Notes: generated by a model from the sequence alone, not told the origin. Shown: positions 7,978-16,703, counted from the first letter of the stretch. The stretch: DNA of 64,000 bases from Levilactobacillus lindianensis (GCF_003946095.1 NZ_RHOD01000003.1:1-64000); one strand, 5' to 3'. A program made the numbers and translations.

Positions 7978-8397
7978 ATGAGCAAGGACATTGGCGGAGC
8001 AATTCACGAACGGGGTTATGTTTATAACTTTCATTTTCACTTGGTCTGGGTCACTAAATACCGGCATGAAGCCTTTACAACACCCAAGTTAGTCGCTGAA
8101 ATGAGCAACATTTTAACAAAAATAGCCCAACTAAACGAAGTGACCATTGAGAAAATGGAAGTCATGCCTGACCATATCCATTTACTACTAAGCTTTAAGC
8201 CCAAGTATGCCCCAACCAACATTGTCAAAGCCTTTAAGGGCGGCTCAGCTCGCTTGTTCTTTGAATTACATCCAGAAATAAAGGCTCAGAAATTCTGGGG
8301 CGGACATCTTTGGGCTCCTAGTTACTTTATGAGTACCCTTGGTGATATGAGTAAGAAAATCGTAGAAAACTATATTACTAATCAGCGAAAGGCCTAG
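7978..8397 (+). CDS. tnpA: IS200/IS605 family Y1 transposase
   Basis: 139 residues, the normal size of a TnpA dimer subunit. The HUH motif is H66-I-H68 in [10 protein letters not shown], and the catalytic tyrosine is Y132 in [11 protein letters not shown]. It makes single-strand cuts and joins at hairpins near the element ends. GGAGGG lies before the ATG. It is divergent from tnpB across about 95 bases, which hold both promoters. Confidence 0.93.
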   Translation: MSKDIGGAIHERGYVYNFHFHLVWVTKYRHEAFTTPKLVAEMSNILTKIAQLNEVTIEKMEVMPDHIHLLLSFKPKYAPTNIVKAFKGGSARLFFELHPEIKAQKFWGGHLWAPSYFMSTLGDMSKKIVENYITNQRKA

Positions 8398-8398
8398 T

Positions 8399-8436
8399 GG
8401 CAGAATTCCCTTGTTTGAAATCAAGGGAATTCTGCC
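8399..8436 (+). repeat. perfect 15-bp hairpin at the tnpA end of the IS
   Basis: GGCAGAATTCCCTTG and CAAGGGAATTCTGCC are separated by 8 bases, directly after the tnpA stop. It can serve as the TnpA recognition hairpin and may weaken read-through into pcp. No T-run follows, so it is not a standard terminator. Confidence 0.75.
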
Positions 8437-8468
8437 TAGTTTATATTAAAGTCGAGGAGGTTGGGATT

Positions 8469-9107
8469 ATGAAAATTTTAGTGACAGGTTTTGATCCCTT
8501 TGGTGGGGAGACCACTAATCCAGCGATGGAAGCAGTCAAACGTTTGCCGGCCACGATCGCTGGTGCTCGGGTCGTGCCATTGGTAGTACCAACCGAGTTT
8601 AAGCGTTGTGCAACAGTTGTGCGATCGGCTATCGAAACCGAACATCCCGATGTGGTGCTCAGTGTTGGTCAGGCTGGCGGCCGCTTCGGCCTCACACCGG
8701 AACGTGTGGCGATCAACCTCGTTGATGGCCGCATCGCCGACAATGCGGGTTACCAGCCGACAGATGAACCGATTGAACCGACTGGAGCTCCGGCCTATTT
8801 CACGCAATTACCGGTGAAGGCCATGGTTCAAGCCATTCGAGCGGCAGGGATTCCGTCTCAGCTCTCGACGACTGCGGGAACCTACGTCTGCAACGACCTG
8901 ATGTATCGGGTTCAGTATTTGCGGGCGACGGAATTTCCGGAGTTACGGGCCGGTTTTCTTCATATTCCATTCTTGCCTAGTCAGGTGGTCGCCAAGCCTG
9001 GTCAGCCGTCGTTGTCCTTGGCCGACGATGTCAAGGGAATCACGGCGGCGATTACCGCGATCGTCACTGTCCCCCCCGTTGAGAGCCAGTCAGACGCTCC
9101 TGCTTAG
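8469..9107 (+). CDS. pcp: pyrrolidone-carboxylate peptidase
   Basis: 212 residues of the peptidase C15 family, which remove N-terminal pyroglutamate from peptides in the cytosol. The start [19 protein letters not shown] is diagnostic. The catalytic triad is visible as Glu in [11 protein letters not shown], Cys in [10 protein letters not shown] and His in [13 protein letters not shown] 8469 follows GAGGAGG at 8 bases; an upstream in-frame extension to 8397 runs through the IS hairpin and is rejected. The gene kept its ribosome binding site but its likely promoter now lies 2 kb away on the other side of the IS element, so expression may depend on IS read-through. Confidence 0.95.
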   Translation: MKILVTGFDPFGGETTNPAMEAVKRLPATIAGARVVPLVVPTEFKRCATVVRSAIETEHPDVVLSVGQAGGRFGLTPERVAINLVDGRIADNAGYQPTDEPIEPTGAPAYFTQLPVKAMVQAIRAAGIPSQLSTTAGTYVCNDLMYRVQYLRATEFPELRAGFLHIPFLPSQVVAKPGQPSLSLADDVKGITAAITAIVTVPPVESQSDAPA

Positions 9108-9282
9108 ACAGTGAGTGAACTTTATCAAAATTAGTCAGGGTTAACAAGTCCTGATTTGACGGGCATTTTACCTGAAAAGGCGCCACAGTCTGTTTATAAA
9201 TTTCATCATAATTAGTCCCATACGTGTCGGATTATTCTATAATAGGATTCGTATAATAGTGAAATTGATGGGAGGACTTATG

Positions 9283-9933
9283 ATGCAAAAATATGCAGCA
9301 GAATTTATGGGCACCTTCATGTTGGTGTTCTTGGGAACCGGGGCCGTGACAGTGGCCGCCGGGAACACCCTGACAATTGGGTTGGCCTTCGGGTTAGCGA
9401 TTACGATCTCGGCTTATGCTTTCGGTGGTATCTCGGGTGGTCACTTCAACCCAGCCGTTACGACAGCTATGTTGATTAATCGCCGGATTGACGGCCGTGA
9501 TGCCGCGGGTTACATCGTTGCTCAGTTCTTAGGGGCGACGGTGGCTTCAGCTTGCATCCGACTCTTCGTCGGCGGCTTGGGTTTAGCAACGACACAATTG
9601 GGACAGACGGACTTTCCAAAGATCTCGACGGGGTTAGCCTTCGTTGTCGAGACTTTGGTCACGTTCCTCTTCTTGATGGTGATCTTAAATGTTACCAGCG
9701 ACCGTCATGGTAATGGCGACTTTGCCGGCTTGACGATTGGGATTACCTTGGCTTTTCTGATCATTGTGGCCTTGAACCTGACTGGTGGTTCCTTGAACCC
9801 AGCACGGTCATTTGGTCCAGCCATCTTTGCCGGTGGGAGCGCCTTGTCACACCTGTGGCTCTACATTGTCGCACCCGAAGTTGGCGCTATTCTGGCAGCC
9901 TTTGCAGCTCGGTTAATGGGTAGCGAAGACTAA
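9283..9933 (+). CDS. MIP family channel (aquaporin/glycerol facilitator)
   Basis: 216 residues with six membrane helices and two half-helices carrying NPA motifs at 56-58 (GGHFNPAVT) and 172-174 (SLNPARSFGPA). The conserved selectivity Arg is R175. The residue after NPAR is Ser, not the Asp of classical GlpF, and the length is short, both closer to water channels. The His typical of AqpZ in helix 5 is missing (FLIIVAL), so the substrate could be water or small neutral solutes. GGGAGG precedes two adjacent ATGs; 9283 has the better spacing. A TATAAT box is at 9252-9257. Confidence 0.88.
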   Translation: MQKYAAEFMGTFMLVFLGTGAVTVAAGNTLTIGLAFGLAITISAYAFGGISGGHFNPAVTTAMLINRRIDGRDAAGYIVAQFLGATVASACIRLFVGGLGLATTQLGQTDFPKISTGLAFVVETLVTFLFLMVILNVTSDRHGNGDFAGLTIGITLAFLIIVALNLTGGSLNPARSFGPAIFAGGSALSHLWLYIVAPEVGAILAAFAARLMGSED

Positions 9934-9957
9934 ACTACTTCTGAACTGTTGATTAGG

Positions 9958-10155
9958 TCGTTGGCAGCGCCTCCGGGCTGGTGAAAATGAGGCCGGAACG
10001 CTGTGGGCGCACGCGCGGAGCCAAAGAGCGGTCTCCACGCTTAGGTTCGAGCCTCTGACGAGTCTCAAACCTAGCAGTTCCCTAAGCGACACAGGCCGTC
10101 ACTAAGGGAACTCCCACGGCTGGGCTCATTTTCACCAGCCCTGCGGCTGACATTA
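9958..10155. repeat. complex intergenic repeat element A (large nested hairpin)
   Basis: A 17-bp perfect inverted repeat, GGGCTGGTGAAAATGAG (9975-9991) and its complement (10125-10141), encloses two further stems: GGTTCGAG/CTCAAACC around GACGAG, and AGTTCCCT/AGGGAACT (10076-10112). The region is GC-rich and has no coding frame with a start signal. It shares internal motifs (CTGACGAG, CCCACAGCG) with element B 200 bases away, so it is probably a member of a dispersed repeat family. Confidence 0.6.
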
Positions 10156-10231
10156 GCGTTTAGTTTTGATAGGTGTCATTCAGTTATTGGGTTTCGCAAT
10201 TATGATCAATTTGAAGTTTAGCTAACAAATG

Positions 10232-10276
10232 AAAAGTGTCGAACAATTACCTTAGAGATAGTTGTTCGACACTTTT
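10232..10276. terminator. bidirectional terminator-like hairpin
   Basis: AAAAGTGTCGAACAA and TTGTTCGACACTTTTT pair across a 15-base loop, followed by T-rich sequence. It lies between elements A and B. Confidence 0.75.
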
Positions 10277-10319
10277 TAATGTTTTGAGAATGGTTGCGTT
10301 ATGTTGTATTAAACCGACA

Positions 10320-10510
10320 GTCTTAGCCGGAGGAGGCCAGGGGTGGAGCCGGCCGTGGTGAGAATGTTAGACCGAGTGGTTTGTCTCGGCCTTACATTCT
10401 GGGCGACTTTGAAGACTCGTGTTTCTGACGAGGCTTCAAATCGAGCGAGAAGCCCAAAGGGCTGAAGCGTCCCCACAGCAGGCGGAATTCCTGACAGCCG
10501 TAGGCGATCA
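10320..10510. repeat. complex intergenic repeat element B
   Basis: About 190 bases of structured, GC-rich DNA. The stem TTTGAAGACTCGT pairs with ACGAGGCTTCAAA, another stem pairs GCCC/GGGC around AAAG, and the right end CCCCACAGCAGGCGGAATTC continues CTGACAGCCG. That right end, read on the minus strand, matches the cores at 13288-13319 and 50537-50569. Confidence 0.6.
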
Positions 10511-10538
10511 ATTTCAATACAAAGTTTGTCTTGAATGT

Positions 10539-10880
10539 TTATCCCTTAATTTCTCCCAATCGGAATTTCACCATTTTCGTAATAAGGTCGACCGGAAGTG
10601 GCTGGTCGTAGGCGAATTGTACCGCGCCTTTGGAATACTTGTAGTGGCCCAGCAGATCGTCTTCAAACGCCTCAATAGGTCCCGGCGTGGGATAGAATCC
10701 CAGATGGTGTTTCATTGCCGAAAAGTAAACCACAGGCTTCTTCAGGGCAAATGCTGGCATGCCGTAACTGAACTTTTCGGTGGCATCGGGCAAGAGTCCT
10801 TTCAACAACTGATACATCGCCGTGAGTTGTGGCTGTGTCTCGGTCGGTGCCTGGTCAATATAATCGGTAATGAGGGTCAT
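10539..10880 (-). CDS. DUF1801/YdhG family protein
   Basis: 113 residues. The pattern DYIDQAPTETQPQLTAMYQL, then EKFSYGMPAFALK, YFSAMKHHLGFYPTPG and KGAVQFAYDQPLP matches the small YdhG/DUF1801 family, sometimes called iron chaperone-like, whose biochemical role is poorly known. ATG 10880 is chosen because TGGAGGA is 7 bases upstream; the longer frame has no site. It lies 16 bases after the DNA methylase gene on the same strand, so the two are probably cotranscribed. Confidence 0.78.
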   Translation of the reverse strand: MTLITDYIDQAPTETQPQLTAMYQLLKGLLPDATEKFSYGMPAFALKKPVVYFSAMKHHLGFYPTPGPIEAFEDDLLGHYKYSKGAVQFAYDQPLPVDLITKMVKFRLGEIKG

Positions 10881-10896
10881 ACGTAGTCCTCCAGTA

Positions 10897-11844
10897 TTAG
10901 TGAACAATCAGCAGTTCGGAAACGTTGCCGCGGCCCTTACTGCGCGCTGAAATCATGCGGGCCGCCGTGAGACGATTGATCGTGAAATCTTGATAAAGGG
11001 TATCGAAGAAATCATCGGTCGGATCGCTCTGGTGGGGATCCGAGTTACTGAGGGCAAAGTGAGTGCCAGCCGCGGCTAACACGTGGGTGAAGTCGGCCAG
11101 GGCCACCTGGGCATCATCGTTGAAGCTGGATTTGGTGTAACTGGTGAAGCTAGCCGAATCCGTGAGGGGCCGATAAGGCGGATCAAAGTAGAAGAAGGTG
11201 CGGTCGCCGGCAAATTGCTGGGACTGATGGTAATCGCCTTGTAGAATTGTCGTATTCTGTAAGAGATTGCTGAAATTTTGTAGGTTGGTCTTGTTGACCA
11301 ATGAGACGGTCTCCCGTCGGCCAAAGGGCACGTTGAAGGTACCTTTGGCGTTGACCCGGTAGAGACCGTTAAAGTCGGTCTTGTTGAGAAAGACGAACAG
11401 CGCGGCTTGACGAACCGGCGTGGGAATCTCGGTGACAGTCTCGTCCGTTACCGACTTGGTAATGCCATTGTTGAAGGTCGTCCGCATGTCATAGAAGTAG
11501 GCCTTTTTGGCGATAAAGTCGTCGTCTTCAGGGAGTGCGTTATAGGCCGTCTCCAGCGTCTCAAGTTCGGTGATGAGGTCTGCCAGGTGGTCTCTGACTT
11601 GAGTGTAGAGGTTGATAAGCTCCGCGTTGACGTCCATGATAACCTGATGCTTGAAGCGATAGCGCGTGGCCAAGTAGAGAAAGAAGGCGGCGCCCCCAGC
11701 AAAGGGTTCGACGTAGGTGTCGATATTTTCGAAGGCGACCTGTTGGGTGGTGAGGGCCTCGATGGTGGGTGCTAGGCGTTTCTTACCGCCCGCCCACTTG
11801 ATAATTGGCGTGATTTGAATTGGATTTTCGATTTTTTCGGCCAT
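10897..11844 (-). CDS. DNA adenine methylase, Dam/DpnM (D12) class
   Basis: 315 residues of the alpha-class N6-adenine methyltransferases. The SAM-binding motif is KWAGGKKRL (16-24), supported by YVEPFAGGAAFF, and the catalytic motif is DPPY at 221-224. The insert between them is the target recognition part. Dam-class enzymes often methylate GATC, but specificity here is a guess. ATG 11844 has GGAAGG 10 bases upstream; the in-frame ATG 11862 overlaps this site and has none. It is divergent from a nuclease gene across about 155 bases, the layout of a type II restriction-modification system. Confidence 0.9.
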   Translation of the reverse strand: MAEKIENPIQITPIIKWAGGKKRLAPTIEALTTQQVAFENIDTYVEPFAGGAAFFLYLATRYRFKHQVIMDVNAELINLYTQVRDHLADLITELETLETAYNALPEDDDFIAKKAYFYDMRTTFNNGITKSVTDETVTEIPTPVRQAALFVFLNKTDFNGLYRVNAKGTFNVPFGRRETVSLVNKTNLQNFSNLLQNTTILQGDYHQSQQFAGDRTFFYFDPPYRPLTDSASFTSYTKSSFNDDAQVALADFTHVLAAAGTHFALSNSDPHQSDPTDDFFDTLYQDFTINRLTAARMISARSKGRGNVSELLIVH

Positions 11845-11998
11845 GTGGTCAGGTCCTTCCATAACTGTCTTGAAGCATATTGTCTCAAGTATAAAGAAAA
11901 CGACTCTAAAAGACCAATACTATTTCTGTAAAAGGCGCGCGGCCAGCAGGTGATTTGGTAAAATAGACCTAACTTAACTTCGGAGGGGAAGGACCACA

Positions 11999-13276
11999 AT
12001 GGCCAAGGAAAACATTCGCGACCGTGTCTGGGAACAATTATTTGCCAAGTACGATATCTTGGCGGCCATCGAACGTGACGGCATCTTTGAAATTACGGCC
12101 AATCAGATCAAGGAATTCTATGAACCACGGTTGGTCACCAAGTATGACTGGTCGAGCAGTTTACCCCAGATTTTTCAGGCCCATAAGCTGGCCATTCTGC
12201 CAGACAGTCGGGGAACTTACAAGATTGGTCCGTTCAAGGCCTACCAACCTTTGGTCCATCGGGAGTTGCGGCCAATTTTGAAACAGTTGCCTAATTTCGT
12301 TCATTCATTTGACCACTTTCCGATCACCTCAGAGAGTATGGCGTTGAATGTGGCCCAGGCGTCGGGGATGATCGATGACGTTCTGGACCGTCAGCCGGGT
12401 GATCCGGCGGCGGTGGACACCCTGACGGGACGAGTTAAAAGTGGTCATTTGACCTATCAGATCGCGACAACTAAGGGTCAGCAGTTCGATTTTGCGGTCG
12501 CCAACAGTCAGGTGGAAATTGATGCCGGTTACGAGAATCAGGATAAACTAGCGGTCATTGAAGCCAAACGCAAGTTGCCACAAGACTTCATGATTCGCCA
12601 GTTGTATTATCCTTATCGACTCTATCAGAGCTTACAAACAGGTAAGACGGTCGTTCCGATCTACTTTACTTATGTGGATCAGATCTATGCCTTTCATATT
12701 TATGAATTCACGGATCCCATGAACTACTCGAGTATCCATGAGGTACGCCAGGTGAACTTTGTCCTGAATACAACCTGGGGGACGCCGGTGGCGGTGGCGC
12801 TAGAGATTGCGGCCCAGAGTCCTAATTTACCGGAGCAAGGCATTTATCCGCAAGCTAACAGTTTTAGTCGGGTCTTGGGCAGTCTAGCAAGCCTTGAGGC
12901 ACCCCTGACTGGCCCAGAGTTAGCCGCTGAATTAGGATTAAATGCGCGGCAGGGGGATTATTATGGAAATGCCCTCGTGTACTTGGGACTGGCCACGAAA
13001 GTTGCCCATCAGTTCACGTTAACTGAGCTTGGTCAGCACGTCCGGACGTTGCCCAACGGTGATCAGCGAAACCAGTTGCTCTTGAAACAATTGTTGGCGC
13101 ATCGCACGTTTAAACTGATCTTTGAAGCCACGATGGCCAATGACCAACGGTTGGATCTGGACGAGATTCGCCGAGTGATGCAAGCCAATATCCCCGATCT
13201 CAATGCCACCACGATCAATCGGCGCGTCAGTACCGTGCGGGCTTGGATGGAATGGGTTCTGAGCATTTTACAGTAG
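11999..13276 (+). CDS. type II restriction endonuclease, PD-(D/E)xK nuclease with C-terminal winged helix
   Basis: 425 residues. The segment VEIDAGYENQDKLAVIEAK gives a PD-(D/E)xK-type site with D175 and E188-A-K190, after an N-terminal region that includes helix-turn-helix-like sequence (EITANQIKEFY). The C-terminal 130 residues look like a winged helix (TGPELAAELGLNARQGDYYG). Together with the divergent Dam-class methylase this reads as the cutting partner of a type II system. The start ATG follows GGAGGGGAAGGA. I do not know its recognition site; it would match the partner methylase, so GATC is possible. Base composition is like its neighbours. Confidence 0.72.
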   Translation: MAKENIRDRVWEQLFAKYDILAAIERDGIFEITANQIKEFYEPRLVTKYDWSSSLPQIFQAHKLAILPDSRGTYKIGPFKAYQPLVHRELRPILKQLPNFVHSFDHFPITSESMALNVAQASGMIDDVLDRQPGDPAAVDTLTGRVKSGHLTYQIATTKGQQFDFAVANSQVEIDAGYENQDKLAVIEAKRKLPQDFMIRQLYYPYRLYQSLQTGKTVVPIYFTYVDQIYAFHIYEFTDPMNYSSIHEVRQVNFVLNTTWGTPVAVALEIAAQSPNLPEQGIYPQANSFSRVLGSLASLEAPLTGPELAAELGLNARQGDYYGNALVYLGLATKVAHQFTLTELGQHVRTLPNGDQRNQLLLKQLLAHRTFKLIFEATMANDQRLDLDEIRRVMQANIPDLNATTINRRVSTVRAWMEWVLSILQ

Positions 13277-13287
13277 ATTAGCTTGTT

Positions 13288-13319
13288 CGACTGCGGCTGC
13301 CAAGGATTACGCCAGCTCG
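13288..13319 (+). repeat. degenerate copy of the intergenic repeat core
   Basis: CGACTGCGGCTGCCAAGGAT and the following 12 bases align with the cores at 50537-50569 and (inverted) 10471-10506. It is a short remnant just after the nuclease gene. Confidence 0.45.
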
Positions 13320-13348
13320 AAGTAGTCTTTTCTATATAGATCCAGCAG

Positions 13349-13397
13349 AAAAATCGGTAGACGTTGGCTAGTAATTGTCAGCGTCTACCGATTTTTG
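13349..13397. terminator. bidirectional terminator
   Basis: AAAAATCGGTAGACG pairs with CGTCTACCGATTTTT between the convergent nuclease and permease genes. Confidence 0.85.
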
Positions 13398-13463
13398 TAT
13401 GGTCTACTAAAATTTTAGATTACAATGTTTAGGATTATGCAGTTATATATATTTGGCAAAGAG

Positions 13464-14909
13464 TTAGTCGTGTTCCTTTTTATCTGGTCGCTTAACTTCT
13501 GCCAATCGCTGATATTCCTTGTCACCTAGCAGGTGATGCAAGGCGGTGTCGTTGTCCTGATGCTCCGATCGACCTAGCCAATAGAAGAGCAAGCCCAGGC
13601 CAATCCAGACGGCCAACATGATGTATTCCGTTGGCCAGGCTAACGCGACCGGAGACTTGGGATACAGGGTCCCAATGGCAATAACCACCGCGAGGAAGCC
13701 ACCGAGCATGCTGGGCCACAGGCGATGTAGACGAAAGCCACCGTTGAGGTCGGGGTAGTCACGGCGGATACGCCACAGTGACATCGCCGTGATAGCCCAA
13801 GCCATGGCTACGAAGAAGCCCCCGAGGTCGAGGAAGTAGGTCATGGCCCCCTTCCCCAACCACCCGAAACCGATGGCAAAGAGGAGCACCAGAATCGTAG
13901 CGTTGAGGGGTGTTCCGTGCTTCTCACTTAGCCGGGCGAATCGTGGTGGTAAGAGACCGGCTCGGGCCAATGACAGAATCAGCCGGGGAGCCGCGGTAAA
14001 GAGGCCGATGAAGCTGGTAAAGAGTCCCAGAAAGGCAATGAGGAAGGCGGCTTGACCCAGCAGTGGGAAGCCAGCCTTCGTAAAGGCCGTAATCGACCCC
14101 ATATCGAAGGTTGCCGTCTTCTGCCACGGGTAAACCCAGGCACTGGCAAGGAGGACGATGATATAGTAGCTGGCGGCGAGGATGATGGCGCCAACCACAG
14201 CTTTCCCAATCTTAGCTGGTGGCATGTCAGCCTCTTCTGCCAAGATGGTGACGACTTCCCAACCGGTTAAGAAGGTCATGGCGGGGAGCACGAAGCGCAC
14301 GATATTTAACAGGGGGTCACTGCCGGTGGCGAAGGCTGGCCAGAAGTTCTTCGGACTCCCTTGGGAGAAGCCGGTCACGATGAGGGCGCCACCCAAGATG
14401 ACAAGACCGCCGAACAACACGGCTTGAACGCCAGCGGTGAGGCGGGTTCCCCGGATATTGAGGGCGAAGATAAAAAGGGTGAAGGCGACGCCAATTGCGA
14501 GTTCCATCAGCGAGACGTGGGCCCCGGCAATTGTGTAGCCCGGGCCTTGGCTGATCTGCGGCCAGATGGTGGCCAGGAGCATGCTACTGGCGGTGACGTA
14601 GAACGATAGGGCACTCAGGTAAGCTCCGAGAATGGCCCAACCGGTTGCGAAGCCCCAGCGTTTACCAAAGGCCAGGTAGCTGTAGACGACGGGCCCGCCA
14701 CTCCGAGGAAAGATTGAGGAGAGCTCGGCGAAGGCCAGCGAGGCCAGGACGGTGATTGCCATGGCCAGAACGAAGCCAAAGATTTCGCCCCCAGCCCCGT
14801 ATTTAGAGAAGAAGATGCCATTGGTATAAATCCAGCTACTTCCGATGACACTTGAGGCTCCCAGAATCAGGAGCCGCGGGAATGAAATATGGCGGGTTAA
14901 ATTCTGCAT
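13464..14909 (-). CDS. APC superfamily amino acid permease
   Basis: 481 residues with about 12 membrane helices. The N-terminal ILGASSVIGSSWIYTNGIFF and ELSSIFPRSGGPVVYSYLAFG are the helix 1 and helix 2 signatures of the APC family, and GWEVVTILAEEADMP is the conserved E-rich loop. It imports or exchanges amino acids or amines at the membrane; the substrate is unknown. GAAAGTGAG precedes the start. It is divergent from the tannase gene across 240 bases that hold a cre-like site. Confidence 0.88.
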   Translation of the reverse strand: MQNLTRHISFPRLLILGASSVIGSSWIYTNGIFFSKYGAGGEIFGFVLAMAITVLASLAFAELSSIFPRSGGPVVYSYLAFGKRWGFATGWAILGAYLSALSFYVTASSMLLATIWPQISQGPGYTIAGAHVSLMELAIGVAFTLFIFALNIRGTRLTAGVQAVLFGGLVILGGALIVTGFSQGSPKNFWPAFATGSDPLLNIVRFVLPAMTFLTGWEVVTILAEEADMPPAKIGKAVVGAIILAASYYIIVLLASAWVYPWQKTATFDMGSITAFTKAGFPLLGQAAFLIAFLGLFTSFIGLFTAAPRLILSLARAGLLPPRFARLSEKHGTPLNATILVLLFAIGFGWLGKGAMTYFLDLGGFFVAMAWAITAMSLWRIRRDYPDLNGGFRLHRLWPSMLGGFLAVVIAIGTLYPKSPVALAWPTEYIMLAVWIGLGLLFYWLGRSEHQDNDTALHHLLGDKEYQRLAEVKRPDKKEHD

Positions 14910-14977
14910 GATGATGGCTCACTTTCATTGAATAGATTTTCGAAGACTTGTGAAATTATGGTTCCCATTCTACTGAA

Positions 14978-14991
14978 TGATAGCGCTTGCA
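14978..14991. promoter_or_regulatory. cre-like site between permease and tannase
   Basis: TGATAGCGCTTGCA fits the CcpA consensus TGWAANCGNTNWCA with two mismatches, in the divergent promoter region. It suggests carbon catabolite control of one or both genes. Confidence 0.45.
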
Positions 14992-15150
14992 ACAACGAAA
15001 GTGACTCTGAAAATTCACAAGCGATTAGGGGACGAACCATTCAGGGGCAACATCAAAAACAGTCGGTAAAGATGGCCCATCAAAATGATTGCCCTGGCTC
15101 AGTATTTCCACTATGGTTAGGGAAAAGAGTTGTGAAATGGAGGAGTGGCA

Positions 15151-16545
15151 ATGACGCCCTTGCGGTTTAACGAAAAGAAATTTGAACGCCAAACGGTGGT
15201 GGTGAGTGGTCGACGGGTCACATACCGGGCTTTTTTAGATCTGGACTATCTGATGATGCCTGTCGCGGAGGAGCAGCGACTCAATGTCTTTGTGCCGGAG
15301 CAATACTTTAATCAGGGTCGGGTTAACGGCTACAGTCGAGTCACGGCCCCCATCTTCATGCCCAATACCGTGGGGGGCTACTTACCGGGACCCCGGGATT
15401 TTCCAGGCAATTCGGCGCCATTTAGCCGCGGTGCAACGATTATCCAGGCGTTAGCACGTGGATATGTCGTGGTTTCCGCCGGTGTTCGTGGGCGAACGAC
15501 GCAGAATGGGGGCGAATTCGTTGGCAAGGCTCCGGCCTTTATTGTGGATCTGAAGGCCGCCATTCGTTACGTGAAATTCAATGCCGGCTGGATTCCCGGT
15601 GATACCGAAAAGATTATTACTAACGGAACCAGTGCGGGTGGGGCCACCTCGGCGTTAGCGGGGGCCAGCGGCAATGCCGACTTTTTTGCGACCCCTTTGG
15701 CGGAAGTAGGCGCGGCCCCGGCTACCGATGATATTTTTGCCGTGTCAGCCTACTGCCCAATTGCTGATTTGGAGCATGCCGATGCGGCCTATGAATGGCA
15801 GTTCAACGGCCTGAACACCTGGCACAGCCAGCAGTTCACGCGAGTAGGAGATCGCATGCAGGTGACGCCGGTAGCCGGCAAGCTTACCGCCAAGGAACAG
15901 GCATTATCGGCCCAGTTGAAGGCCACTTTTCCAGCTTATGTCAATTCGCTTCACTTACAGAACGACCAGAAAGCCCCGCTGACGTTAAATGAGCAGGGAC
16001 AGGGGTCCTTCCAACAAGCCATTATCAATGAACTCAAGTGGTCGGCTCAGCAGGTCTTAGATGCCGGGAATGACGTGACTACCCAACGCGGGCTGACGAT
16101 TGAAGCAGGGCATGTGACACAGTTAGATTGGTCACAATACCTCGGGGGGCTTACGCGAGAGAAATCAGTTCCGGCGTTTGACGCTTTGGACCTCAGTAGT
16201 CCGGAGACCAGTCTGTTTGGGAGCCGTTTGTTTGCGGCCAGACACTTTACGTTGCTTGCTCAGAAGCACAGCACCGTAGTGGCGCGACAGGCCGATCCGG
16301 ATCTCGTTGCCGCGGTCAATCCGGTGAGTTATTTACAGACCAACCAAAGTCAGGTTGCCCAACATTGGCGGATTCGGCATGGGGCCTCCGACCGAGAGAC
16401 CTCATTTGCGATTCCCTTTATTCTGGCGACTTTACTTAAAAATCAAGGTCGAGATGTTGACCTAGCATTCCCGTGGGGACGCCCACACGACGGGGATTAC
16501 GACCTGTCAGAGCTCTTCGATTGGATCGATAGCATCTGTCAATAA
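15151..16545 (+). CDS. tanB: tannase, subtype B (tannin acylhydrolase)
   Basis: 464 residues, close to the 469 of the known lactobacillar enzyme. This alpha/beta hydrolase cuts gallate esters of tannins. The nucleophile is S161 in NGTSAGGATS, and the acid and base are D414 (HGASDRETS) and H446 (WGRPHDGDYD), at the spacing of the family. No signal peptide is seen, which agrees with a cytosolic subtype-B enzyme. ATG 15151 has GGAGGAG 6 bases upstream; GTG 15145 overlaps that site and is rejected. There is no gallate decarboxylase nearby. The divergent permease is not an obvious gallate carrier. Confidence 0.9.
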   Translation: MTPLRFNEKKFERQTVVVSGRRVTYRAFLDLDYLMMPVAEEQRLNVFVPEQYFNQGRVNGYSRVTAPIFMPNTVGGYLPGPRDFPGNSAPFSRGATIIQALARGYVVVSAGVRGRTTQNGGEFVGKAPAFIVDLKAAIRYVKFNAGWIPGDTEKIITNGTSAGGATSALAGASGNADFFATPLAEVGAAPATDDIFAVSAYCPIADLEHADAAYEWQFNGLNTWHSQQFTRVGDRMQVTPVAGKLTAKEQALSAQLKATFPAYVNSLHLQNDQKAPLTLNEQGQGSFQQAIINELKWSAQQVLDAGNDVTTQRGLTIEAGHVTQLDWSQYLGGLTREKSVPAFDALDLSSPETSLFGSRLFAARHFTLLAQKHSTVVARQADPDLVAAVNPVSYLQTNQSQVAQHWRIRHGASDRETSFAIPFILATLLKNQGRDVDLAFPWGRPHDGDYDLSELFDWIDSICQ

Positions 16546-16565
16546 GAACAAAAAGGTTGCTTTGT

Positions 16566-16583
16566 TATACCTATGGGGGTATA
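16566..16583. promoter_or_regulatory. palindrome upstream of thioredoxin
   Basis: TATACCTATGGGGGTATA has 6-bp arms. It resembles the ATACCC..GGGTAT operators of DUF156 (CsoR/CstR) repressors. A second related palindrome is at 16674-16685, just before the trx ribosome binding site. No DUF156 gene is in the window. Confidence 0.35.
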
Positions 16584-16673
16584 TTGAGAACATCAAAGGT
16601 CGCCACTGAAATTTTTTATGAATTCAACACAGGGTTGGATTCGCTCTTAGCCGAGGGTGGCGACCCTAAATAA

Positions 16674-16685
16674 TCCCTATGGGGA
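16674..16685. promoter_or_regulatory. second palindrome before trx
   Basis: TCCCTATGGGGA lies 18 bases before the thioredoxin start and shares the CCTATGGGG core of the first site. Between the two lies a perfect 9-bp inverted repeat GGTCGCCAC/GTGGCGACC (16598-16606 and 16657-16665). Confidence 0.35.
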
Positions 16686-16703
16686 GTCTAGAGGAGAATG
16701 AGC

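Larger units (their letters stand above)
6466..8450. mobile_element. IS200/IS605 family element with divergent tnpA and tnpB
   Basis: The element carries a Y1 transposase reading right (7978-8397) and a TnpB reading left (6629-7882). The tnpB-side end contains the hairpin GCCCGTTT/AAACGGAC at about 6481-6500 near the sequence GGTTGAC (minus strand). The tnpA-side end has a 15-bp hairpin at 8399-8436. The ends of this family have no inverted repeats or target duplications, so boundaries to within about 15 bases are estimates. Both proteins keep their catalytic residues, so the element looks complete. Confidence 0.85.

Noticed and set aside
14978..14991. strong CcpA regulation of tannase
   Set aside because: The site has two mismatches; kept only as a cre-like site with low confidence.
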